Positions 52,814-61,512 of a stretch of 64,000 bases of DNA are shown here, piece after piece (positions within the stretch are counted from its first letter, which is position 1; each line of letters starts with the position of its first letter). The notes beneath the pieces are model-generated. The model was not told the DNA's origin. It was given only the letters and a program-made list of their open reading frames with translations, and ran no database searches. The position numbers were made by a program, and so were the translations under genes. Source of the DNA: Veillonella rodentium (GTDB lineage Bacteria > Bacillota > Negativicutes > Veillonellales > Veillonellaceae); assembly GCF_900187285.1 (NCBI RefSeq), contig NZ_LT906470.1, positions 479,501 through 543,500 of the forward strand, written 5' to 3'.

Positions 52814-53638
52814 TTATTCCTCCGCTTGCACACCAGTTCGTGCTAAATAATAACTTAAGCCAACAGATGCATCCATATGTACATCACCATCCCAACGATA
52901 TGTAAAATGATTTAAGACGTCATTAATTGTTGACTTATTAACCTCACCATATTGCGATATTAGATCTTTCCACAAAGGATATGTCTTTTCGCTCAAATAA
53001 GCTTGAATTTCGAGTGTATCATGTAATGTAATAGGTGATTCTTTTAGCAATCGTTGTATCATCTCTTTTGGAGTTTCTGTATGTCGATTCCAGTTGATTG
53101 TAGTGACAATGACAGTTCCGTTACAAAGATATCCCGTAACTATGCTATTTTCCTCAATGAGTAGAAGTGTAGGCTTACTATGATTTTTATGTAAATCTAA
53201 TAGTGGTACTGGCCAATAGGAAACAACCTCAATTTCCATATGATTTTGTTTTTCGGCACATTGTAATTCAGATATATTAGATTGAGAAATACCCACCATA
53301 TACAACCATTCCTGGTTATCTATAGTGGGTAATATAAATTGGTACATATGTTGATTATCTCGTGCTGATGTAAGCTCGTCTCTTTGCTTCCATGCATCTT
53401 GCAAAGGGGTATTAGAACTAGTTTTATTAAATATAAGATGTGGAATTTCAGTATAGGCTAATGAGTAAAGTGTAGGGGTGTGCTTATTTTTACTATGAAT
53501 GACTGCTAAGTCTGAAATGAGTGATTGTCCACGCTTACATATATAGCGATCTAGTACCTTAATTTTATTTTGTATTCTTTTTACCACAGATACATAGAGA
53601 TCTGTCTCCGTAATAATAATACCGCAGTATTGTGTCAT
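52814..53638 (-). CDS. hypothetical protein, possibly ASKHA or RNase H-like fold
   Basis: 274 residues. N-terminus CGIIITETDLYVSVVKRIQNKIKVLD has the beta-hairpin pattern that opens ASKHA (PilM-like) and RNase H-fold proteins; a second strand-rich region (TLLLIEENSIVTGYLCNGT) could be the second half. No catalytic motif is clear. It sits between the annealing protein and the Cas4-like nuclease, so a DNA-transaction role is inferred. Confidence 0.6.
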   Translation of the reverse strand: MTQYCGIIITETDLYVSVVKRIQNKIKVLDRYICKRGQSLISDLAVIHSKNKHTPTLYSLAYTEIPHLIFNKTSSNTPLQDAWKQRDELTSARDNQHMYQFILPTIDNQEWLYMVGISQSNISELQCAEKQNHMEIEVVSYWPVPLLDLHKNHSKPTLLLIEENSIVTGYLCNGTVIVTTINWNRHTETPKEMIQRLLKESPITLHDTLEIQAYLSEKTYPLWKDLISQYGEVNKSTINDVLNHFTYRWDGDVHMDASVGLSYYLARTGVQAEE

Positions 53639-53653
53639 AATGCTTCCTTTCTA

Positions 53654-54538
53654 CTATGCTGATTTAACTTGTTGTGCGTCTTCAATCGCTTTGCATTGAG
53701 CGGATACAGTACAATAGCCTTCACATTTTTTACCATGCCAAGTTTCACGTTGGCTACATTTCTTCGGCACTACACCCGTTTCTATGGCTTGTTGTAACCG
53801 TTTTGCTTTAGCTTCCATATATCGTTTTAACCAATGATTGCTGATTGGATTGATAGGGATAAGATATAACGTCTTTGTAATACCGCGTTCAGAGGCAATA
53901 CGTAGCCCTGTATCACGACAAAGGGCCTGAATAACCATAGATGATACCGTATAGTTTTCTTCCTCTAACAGTAGTCTGTAATAGTTCAATTGTAAGGCCC
54001 AATCTAACACATGACGTACTCCATCTGTGAATAATTCTTTTCGTGTTTTAGGTTGGCCTTTTTTTACTCCCGTCTTATATACTTCACCAGTTTCAACATC
54101 TTTTTTATAATACCCTAATGCTTTCATAAGCTTATATGAGCTTGTTATTTTTAGATCACCTAGCGTAGTATCCGTATTAGATAACACTTGCCCATATAAA
54201 TCAAATTTCCCTGTTGTGGTGGTATTTTTTAAGCGTTCTTCTGAAAGCATGTTACCGCTAGTATGGCGTTCTGTAATTGTATGCACAGCTGACCCATGTA
54301 AAGCGTATAGTTGCTTTTGTGGATCTACGGCATATTCTGTAATCTTTTTGAGATATAATTCGCGAGTACCACTTAATAACTCAGTAACAGATGGTTTGGT
54401 TAAATTACGTTCTAGTGAGGTAGCCACAGCTCGTAATGTAGGTAAAAACATACATCTCGTACCTTGTGGGCATCGCAATAAGCATTCATACATATTAATT
54501 TCATCCCCATTAGGGCAAATAAAACGTTTGGCTGGCAT
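53654..54538 (-). CDS. Cas4/RecB-like PD-(D/E)XK nuclease
   Basis: 294 residues from the ATG at 54538 (AAGGAGG eight bases upstream). N-terminal Cys pair in CPNGDEINMYECLLRCPQ, a nuclease core with GSAVHTITERH, a central TTLGDLKITSSYK (Asp, then Glu/Lys-like residues) and a C-terminal Cys set CSQRETWHGKKCEGYC...C that could bind an Fe-S cluster. This is the layout of Cas4/AddB-type exonucleases. No CRISPR is nearby, so it partners the ERF protein (annealing plus 5'-3' resection), as in phage recombination pairs. Confidence 0.7.
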   Translation of the reverse strand: MPAKRFICPNGDEINMYECLLRCPQGTRCMFLPTLRAVATSLERNLTKPSVTELLSGTRELYLKKITEYAVDPQKQLYALHGSAVHTITERHTSGNMLSEERLKNTTTTGKFDLYGQVLSNTDTTLGDLKITSSYKLMKALGYYKKDVETGEVYKTGVKKGQPKTRKELFTDGVRHVLDWALQLNYYRLLLEEENYTVSSMVIQALCRDTGLRIASERGITKTLYLIPINPISNHWLKRYMEAKAKRLQQAIETGVVPKKCSQRETWHGKKCEGYCTVSAQCKAIEDAQQVKSA

Positions 54539-54551
54539 AATCATATCCTCC

Positions 54552-55139
54552 TTATAATTGTCCACATTCACTCATACTATGAAATTCACCATGTCCGATG
54601 ATGATGTGGTCTAGTACTGGAATATCAAATAGTCTACCTGCTTCAGCAACTCGTTTAGTACAACGAATATCTAATTCACTTGGATGGGAATCACCAGAAG
54701 GGTGATTATGGACAATAACAATCCCACAGGCTTTCAGACGAACGGCAGAAGAGAAAATACATTTAATATCTAGAGAGGCTGTTGTTACATCACCAATAGA
54801 AATGTCCTCTGATTTTATTAAGTGGTTTCTGGCGTTAAGGTATAGCACTCGTACGTGTTCTGTTTCAAAATACTGCATATCTGACATAGCCTTATAGATA
54901 TCAATAGATCGTCCCACATTAATAGGGGCTTTACGAGGCCTGTTTTGCACATTCTTAATAATGGATTTAATGGCACGTAGCTTGGCAATGCCACGGTTCC
55001 CCATACCTGGTGCATCATACCACTCAGATTCTTCTGCATGAAATAATGCATCATATGGATCTCCATAACGTTCCACTAACTCTTGAACGGATGCCTTTGG
55101 CAAAATTTCTGTTAACATAGCTTCAACTGTAGTATTCAT
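54552..55139 (-). CDS. radC: RadC-like JAB-domain protein
   Basis: 195 residues. N-terminal HhH-like helices (about 1-65), C-terminal JAMM metalloprotease fold with HNHPSGDSHPSELD (His144, His146, Asp157) and a downstream DHIIIGHGEFHSM. Widespread in mobile elements; its biochemical role is unresolved. Stop to next start is 13 bases. RBS GGAGAATCG. Confidence 0.92.
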   Translation of the reverse strand: MNTTVEAMLTEILPKASVQELVERYGDPYDALFHAEESEWYDAPGMGNRGIAKLRAIKSIIKNVQNRPRKAPINVGRSIDIYKAMSDMQYFETEHVRVLYLNARNHLIKSEDISIGDVTTASLDIKCIFSSAVRLKACGIVIVHNHPSGDSHPSELDIRCTKRVAEAGRLFDIPVLDHIIIGHGEFHSMSECGQL

Positions 55140-55203
55140 AATCGATTCTCCTTGTATAGAAATAAATTATTTTGATTCATAACTGGAAATTTGACACCAA
55201 TTA

Positions 55204-55776
55204 TTAGTATTTAGCGTTATTAGTATTTAGCGATTTAATATGACGATTGATTTTAGAGCGAATCGCTTTAATACCATCGAAGATATCAATATGTAGCGAA
55301 GGAAATGTCGCCACTAAAAATCTTTGTAAAGTAGTTAGGTTTAGGAAATAGTTAATATCATAGGTTTCATCGATGTATAATTCAATCTTGAATCGAATTG
55401 GTAAGTATACATGCGATGTATCTGTATTAATATAGGTCAGTTCAGAGCGTTCTTCTGATACGTAATGTAATTTAATATCAGGGGACAAATACTCTCTACA
55501 ATATTCCATATCAATAGAGTGTGTATCGCCTTCGCTTTCTGTATGAATACGTAAAATATATTCCTTTGTTTGATTATGCTGATAGAGATCATAATCAAGA
55601 ATGCTATGTTTTCGGCTGTCCGAAAGCATATTGGCTAACATCCCCATACGAATAAGAGGAACATCTAAACGTTCAATCTGTTGTCTAAAAGCCCATTGTA
55701 ATGATTCCAGTAATGGCTGTAATGCTGACTGTTGCTTACTAATAAACAGGAATGTGTTTTGGTAATATTTGATCAT
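55204..55776 (-). CDS. hypothetical protein, first gene of the recombination operon
   Basis: 190 residues from the ATG at 55776, nine bases after GGGAGGA. Charged, mixed alpha/beta, no membrane segment (MIKYYQNTFLFISKQQSAL...). No family recognised. A terminator-type hairpin stands immediately upstream of its RBS, so transcription of this gene and probably the operon behind it must pass an attenuator. Confidence 0.7.
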   Translation of the reverse strand: MIKYYQNTFLFISKQQSALQPLLESLQWAFRQQIERLDVPLIRMGMLANMLSDSRKHSILDYDLYQHNQTKEYILRIHTESEGDTHSIDMEYCREYLSPDIKLHYVSEERSELTYINTDTSHVYLPIRFKIELYIDETYDINYFLNLTTLQRFLVATFPSLHIDIFDGIKAIRSKINRHIKSLNTNNAKY

Positions 55777-55790
55777 ACAAATCCTCCCAT

Positions 55791-55825
55791 AAAAAATACC
55801 CCTAGGTGTCAATGCACCTAGGGGT
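55791..55825 (-). terminator. terminator/attenuator in the leader of the recombination operon
   Basis: Perfect 11-bp stem ACCCCTAGGTG/CACCTAGGGGT (55798-55808 and 55815-55825) with a 6-nt loop; minus-strand T run at 55791-55796 just ahead of GGGAGG and the ATG. Confidence 0.8.
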
Positions 55826-55863
55826 TAACCTTAAGGAATAGCTATATATGCTATCAGTATTAT

Positions 55864-55894
55864 ATTATACAGCTGAAAAGTTTAAATATTTCAA
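55864..55894 (-). promoter_or_regulatory. possible promoter of the recombination operon
   Basis: On the minus strand TTGAAA (55889-55894), a long 19-bp spacer and TATAAT (55864-55869). Predicted start about 55857, 30 nt before the attenuator hairpin. Confidence 0.4.
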
Positions 55895-55899
55895 TGTAA

Positions 55900-56337
55900 T
55901 GGATTCATAATATATAAGTAATTATTATTTAAAAATATTAAGTTTGAGGTCTAGGGTATTTTGAAACAATGGTATGCATAAGGTCAAAGTAAGAGTTTAT
56001 AGAAGTTTATACGCTTGTCTTTGAATCCTAAGTCTTAATCTATCATAATGTATCATCTTTGTGTAATTCTATGAGGGCGTTTAGTGGACTCAGTTCGCTT
56101 AAAAATCATGAATTTTTTATTAAAGTTCCGAATTTATAGAATTGAAGCAATTTTTTATATATTAATACAATCAAGACAGCTATTGGGGTATGTAGCCTTT
56201 AGTTTTAGAGTATTGATATCGGTATATAATAAAATAATAGTGTGGTTTATCTAGTAGTAATTCATTTACTATCAACATCGATTGACGTAGAAATAGGGCC
56301 ATTATATAATATAAAAAAGAATAGTTTGATTAAAGTA
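55900..56337. other. noncoding region between operons
   Basis: About 440 bp without a credible coding frame, AT-rich with stop codons in all frames. It separates the leftward recombination operon from the rightward restriction-modification genes and should contain the promoter for the latter. No repeats or strong hairpins seen apart from the flanking ones. Confidence 0.6.
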
Positions 56338-56366
56338 AGGGCTAACCTATGGTTAGCCCTGTTTTG
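56338..56366 (+). terminator. hairpin upstream of the methyltransferase
   Basis: 10-bp stem AGGGCTAACC/GGTTAGCCCT with a TAT loop, followed by GTTTTGG. A weak terminator or attenuator 40 bp before the methyltransferase start. Confidence 0.55.
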
Positions 56367-56403
56367 GCAATAGCGTTAATTAATCATTAAGGAAATAGTA
56401 ATA

Positions 56404-57423
56404 ATGTCTAATAAGTATAAAGTAATTGAGTTGTTTGCAGGCGGTGGGGGGCTCGCATTAGGAATAGAGAAAGCCGGGTTTAAAACTATTGGTTTAGTGG
56501 AGTTTGATAAATCAGCTAGTGAAACGTTAAAGCTTAATCGTCCTACCTGGAATGTCATTCATGATGATATTGCTAATATAAGTCCGCTAGATTTAGAGTC
56601 ATATTTTGGGATAGCAAAAGGTGAGTTAGATCTATTAAGTGGTGGTGCGCCTTGTCAAGCTTTTTCTTATGCAGGTAAGCGTCTTGGGTTAGAGGATACT
56701 AGAGGTACGCTTTTTTATCACTATGCGGTCTTTCTAAAAAAACTACAGCCTAAAATGTTTTTATTTGAGAATGTTCGAGGCTTGTTAACACACGATAAAG
56801 GAAGAACACATGACACAATTTTAAATGTATTTGAAAATGAAGGGTATGTTATAAAGGAAAAGATACTAAACGCTTGGGATTATGGTGTACCACAAAAAAG
56901 AGAACGTTTAATTATGATTGGTATTCGTAAAGATCTTGCATCTTATGTAGAGTTTGAATTTCCCCAAAAACATAAGTACAAACCTGTCTTAAAGGATATC
57001 CTATTAGATTGTCCACCAAGTCCAGGGGCACAATATTCAGATTACAAAAGAAGTATATTTGAATTGGTTCCACCAGGCGGCTATTGGCGAGATATTCCAG
57101 AGAATATTGCGAAAGAGTATATGAAATCTACTTGGAACATGGGAGGAGGGCGTACTGGCATTTTGCGTAGAATGAGTTTAGATGAACCATCTTTGACAGT
57201 TTTAACTTCTCCTAGTCAAAAACAAACAGAACGCTGTCATCCTTTGGAGGCTAGGCCTTTTAATATTAGAGAAAGTGCACGATGTCAGAGCTTTCCTGAT
57301 GAATGGGAATTTTCGGGAGCAATGGGGCAACAGTATAAGCAGATTGGTAATGCAGTACCTGTTAATTTAGCCTTTGAGGTTGCACGCTCTATAAAACATA
57401 CATTGGATAAAATGGGAGAGTAA
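56404..57423 (+). CDS. DNA (cytosine-5) methyltransferase
   Basis: 339 residues. Motif I ELFAGGGGLALGIE, motif IV GGAPCQAFSYAGKR with catalytic Cys84, motif VI FENVRGLL (Glu122-Asn-Val), motif VIII QKRERLIMIGI, motif X QIGNAVP. Methylates cytosine at C5 to protect sites from the endonuclease encoded next, which would predict GGNCC. Poor RBS (AAGGAAATAGTAATA). The target-recognition region lies between about 220 and 290. Confidence 0.94.
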   Translation: MSNKYKVIELFAGGGGLALGIEKAGFKTIGLVEFDKSASETLKLNRPTWNVIHDDIANISPLDLESYFGIAKGELDLLSGGAPCQAFSYAGKRLGLEDTRGTLFYHYAVFLKKLQPKMFLFENVRGLLTHDKGRTHDTILNVFENEGYVIKEKILNAWDYGVPQKRERLIMIGIRKDLASYVEFEFPQKHKYKPVLKDILLDCPPSPGAQYSDYKRSIFELVPPGGYWRDIPENIAKEYMKSTWNMGGGRTGILRRMSLDEPSLTVLTSPSQKQTERCHPLEARPFNIRESARCQSFPDEWEFSGAMGQQYKQIGNAVPVNLAFEVARSIKHTLDKMGE

Positions 57424-57425
57424 CT

Positions 57426-58250
57426 ATGTGGAATTTGGATTTTATCACAGAAGAAGAACTAACAGAACATGTAACAGTCACTATTGAAAAGTATGGTGAA
57501 AAGTTGTGCCCTTTTGATTTAGAGCGGTTCAACAGGAATATTATTGATCCAATTAAAATGATTTTTGATAAAACCGTTTATAAAGCTACTTGGGAAGAAA
57601 TTGTTAAGAATGAAATTTTTAGACAGCGTGATAAGTCTAATAATAATGATATCGGTTATTTTCATCAAAATATTTTTAAATATATAAAAAATTGCCGAGT
57701 GCCTGCTAATGGTAAAGAAGGTGGTTGGGATGTTATATTCGAACCAGAAAATCTAATCGATGTTACTAGTGATAGGACAGTAAAGCGTATTTTTGTTGAA
57801 CTTAAAAATAAGCATAATACAATGAATTCAGCTTCATCTAGTAAGACTTTTATTAAAATGCAGAATCAATTGTTGCAGGATGATAATTGTGCATGCTTTT
57901 TGGTCGAGGCTATTGCACAGACCTCACAAAATATTATGTGGCAAACTACTGTTGATAAACAAAAAGTGAAGCATAAGTTAATTCGTAGAGTTAGTATTGA
58001 TAAATTTTATGAGTTAGTTACTGGTGAAAAGGATGCTTTTTTCAAGCTGTGTATGGTATTACCAGAAGTTATAAAAAAAGTTGTTGATGAACATTATTCC
58101 GAAGTTAAGAATAATGATACTGTTTATAATGAGATTATAAATCTTGCTAGTGCATATGGTGAGGTTAATGATGAGGATAGTAGCCTTCCGATTGCGATTG
58201 CTTTTTATATGTTAGCTTTTTCGTCTTATAATGGATTTACTCGTAAATAA
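57426..58250 (+). CDS. type II restriction endonuclease, Eco47II/Sau96I-like
   Basis: 274 residues. The segment NIIDPIKMIFDKTVYKATWEE...RQRDKSNNNDIGYFHQNIFKYI resembles Eco47II/Sau96I family enzymes. PD-(D/E)XK site: Asp102 in GGWDVIF and VELK (Glu125, Lys127). It should cut DNA lacking the partner methylation; family members read GGNCC. It starts 2 bases after the methyltransferase stop. Assignment is by motif recall, not search. Confidence 0.75.
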   Translation: MWNLDFITEEELTEHVTVTIEKYGEKLCPFDLERFNRNIIDPIKMIFDKTVYKATWEEIVKNEIFRQRDKSNNNDIGYFHQNIFKYIKNCRVPANGKEGGWDVIFEPENLIDVTSDRTVKRIFVELKNKHNTMNSASSSKTFIKMQNQLLQDDNCACFLVEAIAQTSQNIMWQTTVDKQKVKHKLIRRVSIDKFYELVTGEKDAFFKLCMVLPEVIKKVVDEHYSEVKNNDTVYNEIINLASAYGEVNDEDSSLPIAIAFYMLAFSSYNGFTRK

Positions 58251-58268
58251 GAAATATATAGGTGGAAA

Positions 58269-59315
58269 ATGTATGTGTTTATAGATACGAATATAGTTAC
58301 TAGTGCTAAGTTTCAATTTTATCGGGGTGGTTTAGGTGAGTTAAATCGATATATTAAAGAAAATCAAGTAACCTTAATACTAACTTCAGTACTAGAAGCT
58401 GAATTTATACGACATTATAATGATAGGTTCAAAGCGTTAAATGATGCATATAATGGGCTTTGTAAGGATCTTGAAGAATACGATATAAAAAGTCCTTGGA
58501 AATCATTTCAAAACGACTTAAATAAAAAAATTTATTTACCATTGGAAGAGTTTTTGGCTAATCCTCAAAATATTAAACTCGAGTTATCAAAAGACTGTAT
58601 TGAATCTATAGTTGAGGATTATCGAGAAGGAAAACCGCCATTTGGTAAATCTAAAAAAGATGAATTTAAAGATGCGATAAATATTCACTTATTAAAGGAA
58701 TTTAAAAAAAGTATTCTCGAACCAATTCATATTGTGAGTACTGATGAGCTTCTTAGGGAAGCCTTTAGTAAAAGTAATCACGATTTTATAACTCATAATA
58801 ATATTAATCAATTTCTCCCTGTTTTACGGCAGTTAAAGCCAGGCGATAAAAATATAGGAGAGTTATTAACTAAGCATTTTGATAGTGCAGAGTTTAAAGA
58901 TGAAGCTATTTCATATCTGGAAAATCGAGATATCTATGAAGCTATTGACTATAATATATGTATACAGTGGATAGAGTCAGTAGCTCAGTTGGACTTTTCG
59001 TTTGCCTTAACTTCTTTAGTTGGAAAGAACTGTGAAGGAGTATTATATATTCAAGGATTAGCTTACGTATTGTTTACTAATACGGGTGCTGAGGCTGTAT
59101 TCTTTGATGATTCAGGTAACCCTATAGATGTAATGTTTAGAGGGACAGTTTTAATTAACACATCCATTCCGTTTAAAGTACAATGTAAAGAAGAGATTAA
59201 TATACAGCCACCATCAATAGATAAGTTTGAAATCGATTGGTCACAATTAAAAGTAGATGTCCCTAAAAATCGGATGAAAGATGGTGCTCTTGATTTTGTT
59301 AGTACTTTAAAATGA
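58269..59315 (+). CDS. PIN-domain protein (DUF4935-like)
   Basis: 348 residues. N-terminal PIN fold: YVFIDTNIV (Asp6), TSVLEAEFIRHY (acidic), KSKKDEFKDAINIHLL (Asp), and a later HDFITHNNINQF. These four acidic spots fit a metal-dependent RNase of the DUF4935 type. The C-terminal ~120 residues are a separate beta-rich domain. It follows the endonuclease by 18 bases with GGTGG as RBS; it may be an accessory toxin-like nuclease tied to the restriction system. Confidence 0.7.
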   Translation: MYVFIDTNIVTSAKFQFYRGGLGELNRYIKENQVTLILTSVLEAEFIRHYNDRFKALNDAYNGLCKDLEEYDIKSPWKSFQNDLNKKIYLPLEEFLANPQNIKLELSKDCIESIVEDYREGKPPFGKSKKDEFKDAINIHLLKEFKKSILEPIHIVSTDELLREAFSKSNHDFITHNNINQFLPVLRQLKPGDKNIGELLTKHFDSAEFKDEAISYLENRDIYEAIDYNICIQWIESVAQLDFSFALTSLVGKNCEGVLYIQGLAYVLFTNTGAEAVFFDDSGNPIDVMFRGTVLINTSIPFKVQCKEEINIQPPSIDKFEIDWSQLKVDVPKNRMKDGALDFVSTLK

Positions 59316-59347
59316 TTTGTACACTAAATTTTGTGAACAGGTACTTC

Positions 59348-59395
59348 GTGCAAGTATAAAAAAATAATGTAATTATGCTTGCATATATACTTGCA
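59348..59395. repeat. inverted arm-type sites at right end
   Basis: GTGCAAGTATA at 59348-59358 and TATACTTGCA at 59386-59395, matching the repeat at the left end (42274-42300). Also ATGCTTGCAT at 59375. Confidence 0.65.
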
Positions 59396-59446
59396 AACAT
59401 ATATAAATGCTGGTGAACCTAGATAGATACTGGGGTTGTCTACACA

Positions 59447-59488
59447 CTTCTAAGCCGTGGGTCGGGGGTTAGAATCCCTCCTGGATCA
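59447..59488 (+). repeat. attR
   Basis: Partial copy of the tRNA-Arg 3' end, 42 bp, with one substitution (A59471 in place of C in the T-loop). It no longer encodes a tRNA. Confidence 0.92.
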
Positions 59489-59499
59489 TCAGAGTAAAT

Positions 59500-59534
59500 A
59501 AGCGGATAGTTCGAGATGAACTATCCGCTTTTGA
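59500..59534 (+). terminator. original host terminator of the tRNA cluster
   Basis: 13-bp stem AAGCGGATAGTTC/GAACTATCCGCTT with a GAGAT loop and TTTTG, 12 bp past attR. Confidence 0.85.
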
Positions 59535-59741
59535 TATAGTTGTTTTTACTATATGGAAATGCAATTTCGTGGATGTGTTTTTCGTTTTGTCGGACCAATT
59601 GAAAAACGTTTTGCAATTTTGATATGTATTCTTGATTAAATGATACCAGTATAGTCCGTTTTGTACCGAAATATATGATATAATACAAAAGATATTAAGG
59701 GTTATACTGTTCGTTCCTTGTTTTAGTTTTAGGGAGTCATT

Positions 59742-61151
59742 ATGATAGAGTACATACAGCGTTGGTTTTCGGTGGATTCTATTCTACCTGCAGCAAAACG
59801 AATCGGAGCAGTGGGAACGACGGAGGAATTGTACGGTAAATATTTACGAATCGCATGGCCGGCTACCTTGCAGGGATTGATGCTGCAGTTCATGACCGCT
59901 ATCGATCTTGCTATGGTCGGCAGCTTGGGGGCAGGTGCATTGGCATCTGCGGGCATAATGGGGCAGCCCGAGATGGTCATGCTCATTTTCTGTCGGGCTC
60001 TATCTATAGCTGTAACGGCTATCATTGCCCGCCGTTATGGTGAAGGTGATATTGACGGTATGAATGCGGTATTAAAGCAGTCGATTTTGCTTAATTTTTT
60101 TATATATATACCGCTGTTGGCCGTATGCTTCTTTAATTTAGAGTCTATTTTACGTTTCACAGGTGCTGAGGACAGCTATATTGAAACGGCTGTATGGTAT
60201 GGGCGGTTTATTGTTATCAGTCTCTTGTTTCAGACTTTCAGTCAAATTGTGGGGGCCGCACTTATCGGCTACGGAAATACAAAGGTTATTTTTAAGTCGA
60301 ATGTAGTCGGCAATATTCTGAATACCATTATGAATTTCTTTCTGATTTACGGTATCGGATTTTTCCCCGAGCTGGGCGTTATGGGGGCAGGCGTATCCAC
60401 AATGCTCAGCAGTGCGGTGATTGCACTCTTATTGTTGCGTACTATTTCACGACATACATCGGACGGGTTAACATTAAGACATCCGTCGAAATGGGGCTTT
60501 GAACGATCGGTATTACATACGGTATTTCATGTCGGAGGCAGTTCGTTCGGGGAGCAGTTTTTTGAACGCTTCGGTATGTATACGTATACGATGATTGTTG
60601 CGTCGTTAGGGGCTGTTCCGCTAGCGGCACATTATGTATGTATGAACTTGATGGATATATTCTATTATTTTGCTATGGGGCTCGGCTTTGCAGGGGCATC
60701 CCATACGGGACAGAGTTTGGGGCACAAACGGCCTGATCTGGCGTATGCATATGGTCAAATCGGAGCGCGAATCGGTTTCTGTGTCGGCTTGTTGAGCGCC
60801 TGTATTTTCCTTGGATTAGGTGATATTCTGGTGCAGTTTTATACTCGTGAAAGCGAGGTAGTCACTCTTGCGGCATCGTTGATGGGCGTTATGGCTGTTG
60901 CGGCCTTTCCTCAAGCATTACAGCAAGTTTATTCCGGTGTATTAAAGGGGGCGGGAGATACATATTATATTATGAAATATTCTCTCGTCAGTGTTGCAAT
61001 CATCCGTCCTGTTATTACATACTTATTATGCATTACATTGGGGCTTGGGCTCTTTGGGGCGTGGTTATCACTTTGTTTCGATCAGTCGTTGAGACTTTGT
61101 TGCGCTTATATACGTTTTATTCGTGGGGCCTGGCAATATCGAATTGTTTAA
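59742..61151 (+). CDS. MATE-family efflux transporter
   Basis: 469 residues with about 12 membrane helices in two halves. First half: LRIAWPATLQGLMLQFMTAIDLAMVGSLGAGALASAG; second: GGSSFGEQFFERFGMY. These match the NorM/DinF-like MATE fold. Exports cationic drugs or metabolites by Na+ or H+ exchange. RBS GGGAG precedes the ATG. Return of higher GC and host codon use marks the end of the mobile element. Confidence 0.9.
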   Translation: MIEYIQRWFSVDSILPAAKRIGAVGTTEELYGKYLRIAWPATLQGLMLQFMTAIDLAMVGSLGAGALASAGIMGQPEMVMLIFCRALSIAVTAIIARRYGEGDIDGMNAVLKQSILLNFFIYIPLLAVCFFNLESILRFTGAEDSYIETAVWYGRFIVISLLFQTFSQIVGAALIGYGNTKVIFKSNVVGNILNTIMNFFLIYGIGFFPELGVMGAGVSTMLSSAVIALLLLRTISRHTSDGLTLRHPSKWGFERSVLHTVFHVGGSSFGEQFFERFGMYTYTMIVASLGAVPLAAHYVCMNLMDIFYYFAMGLGFAGASHTGQSLGHKRPDLAYAYGQIGARIGFCVGLLSACIFLGLGDILVQFYTRESEVVTLAASLMGVMAVAAFPQALQQVYSGVLKGAGDTYYIMKYSLVSVAIIRPVITYLLCITLGLGLFGAWLSLCFDQSLRLCCAYIRFIRGAWQYRIV

Positions 61152-61193
61152 ATTTTCTCATGAAAGAAATGTGAAAATTTTATGAATAGTTTA

Positions 61194-61222
61194 TTGCATA
61201 ATCAAGAGGATTCATGTAAAAT
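61194..61222 (+). promoter_or_regulatory. promoter of candidate RNA before aquaporin
   Basis: TTGCAT (61194-61199), 17-bp spacer, TAAAAT (61217-61222). Confidence 0.6.
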
Positions 61223-61228
61223 AACAAA

Positions 61229-61359
61229 TGTGGAAAAAATGACACATTGGGGAATGTGTTGTCTGATCCGGAGGATCTAATTTCATATATATGTAAGGGA
61301 TGTATATAAGAAAGCATAAGGGCTCGGTTAGTGCATACTGACCGGGCCCTTGTTGTTTT
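61229..61359 (+). ncRNA. candidate structured RNA between MATE and aquaporin genes
   Basis: About 130 nt from a predicted start to a terminator, with no coding frame. Hairpins: ACACATT/AATGTGT with a GGGG loop (61242-61259), GATCC/GGATC (61265-61277), a weak AT stem near 61286-61308, then a 15-bp terminator stem (61318-61351) with T-rich tail. Could be a small RNA or a ligand-responsive leader. Not matched to any family I know. Confidence 0.5.
61318..61359 (+). terminator. Rho-independent terminator
   Basis: 15-bp stem starting AAGGGCTCGG with a GCAT loop and TGTTGTTTT. Confidence 0.88.
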
Positions 61360-61512
61360 ATATGATTACATTTAGGGACTTTGAATGTGTAAAACCTTGT
61401 TGACAAGGTTTAGAGTTTTTTATAATATCGAATAGAACATGGTCGCTATAATAGAAATCTACGGATGCAGACTATGTTTTATTTATGCTTAATTTTTATA
61501 AGGAGGACAATC

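Noticed and set aside
53654-54538. CRISPR-Cas locus because of the Cas4-like protein
   Set aside because: No repeat array and no other cas genes in the window; its neighbours are ERF and RadC.
56404-58250. Avoidance of GGNCC in the element as support for the specificity
   Set aside because: GGNCC sites can be seen inside the element (for example near 49326 and 56296), so no avoidance can be claimed by eye.
59447-59488. A second tRNA-Arg gene
   Set aside because: Only the 3' portion is present and the T-loop is mutated; it is the right attachment site.
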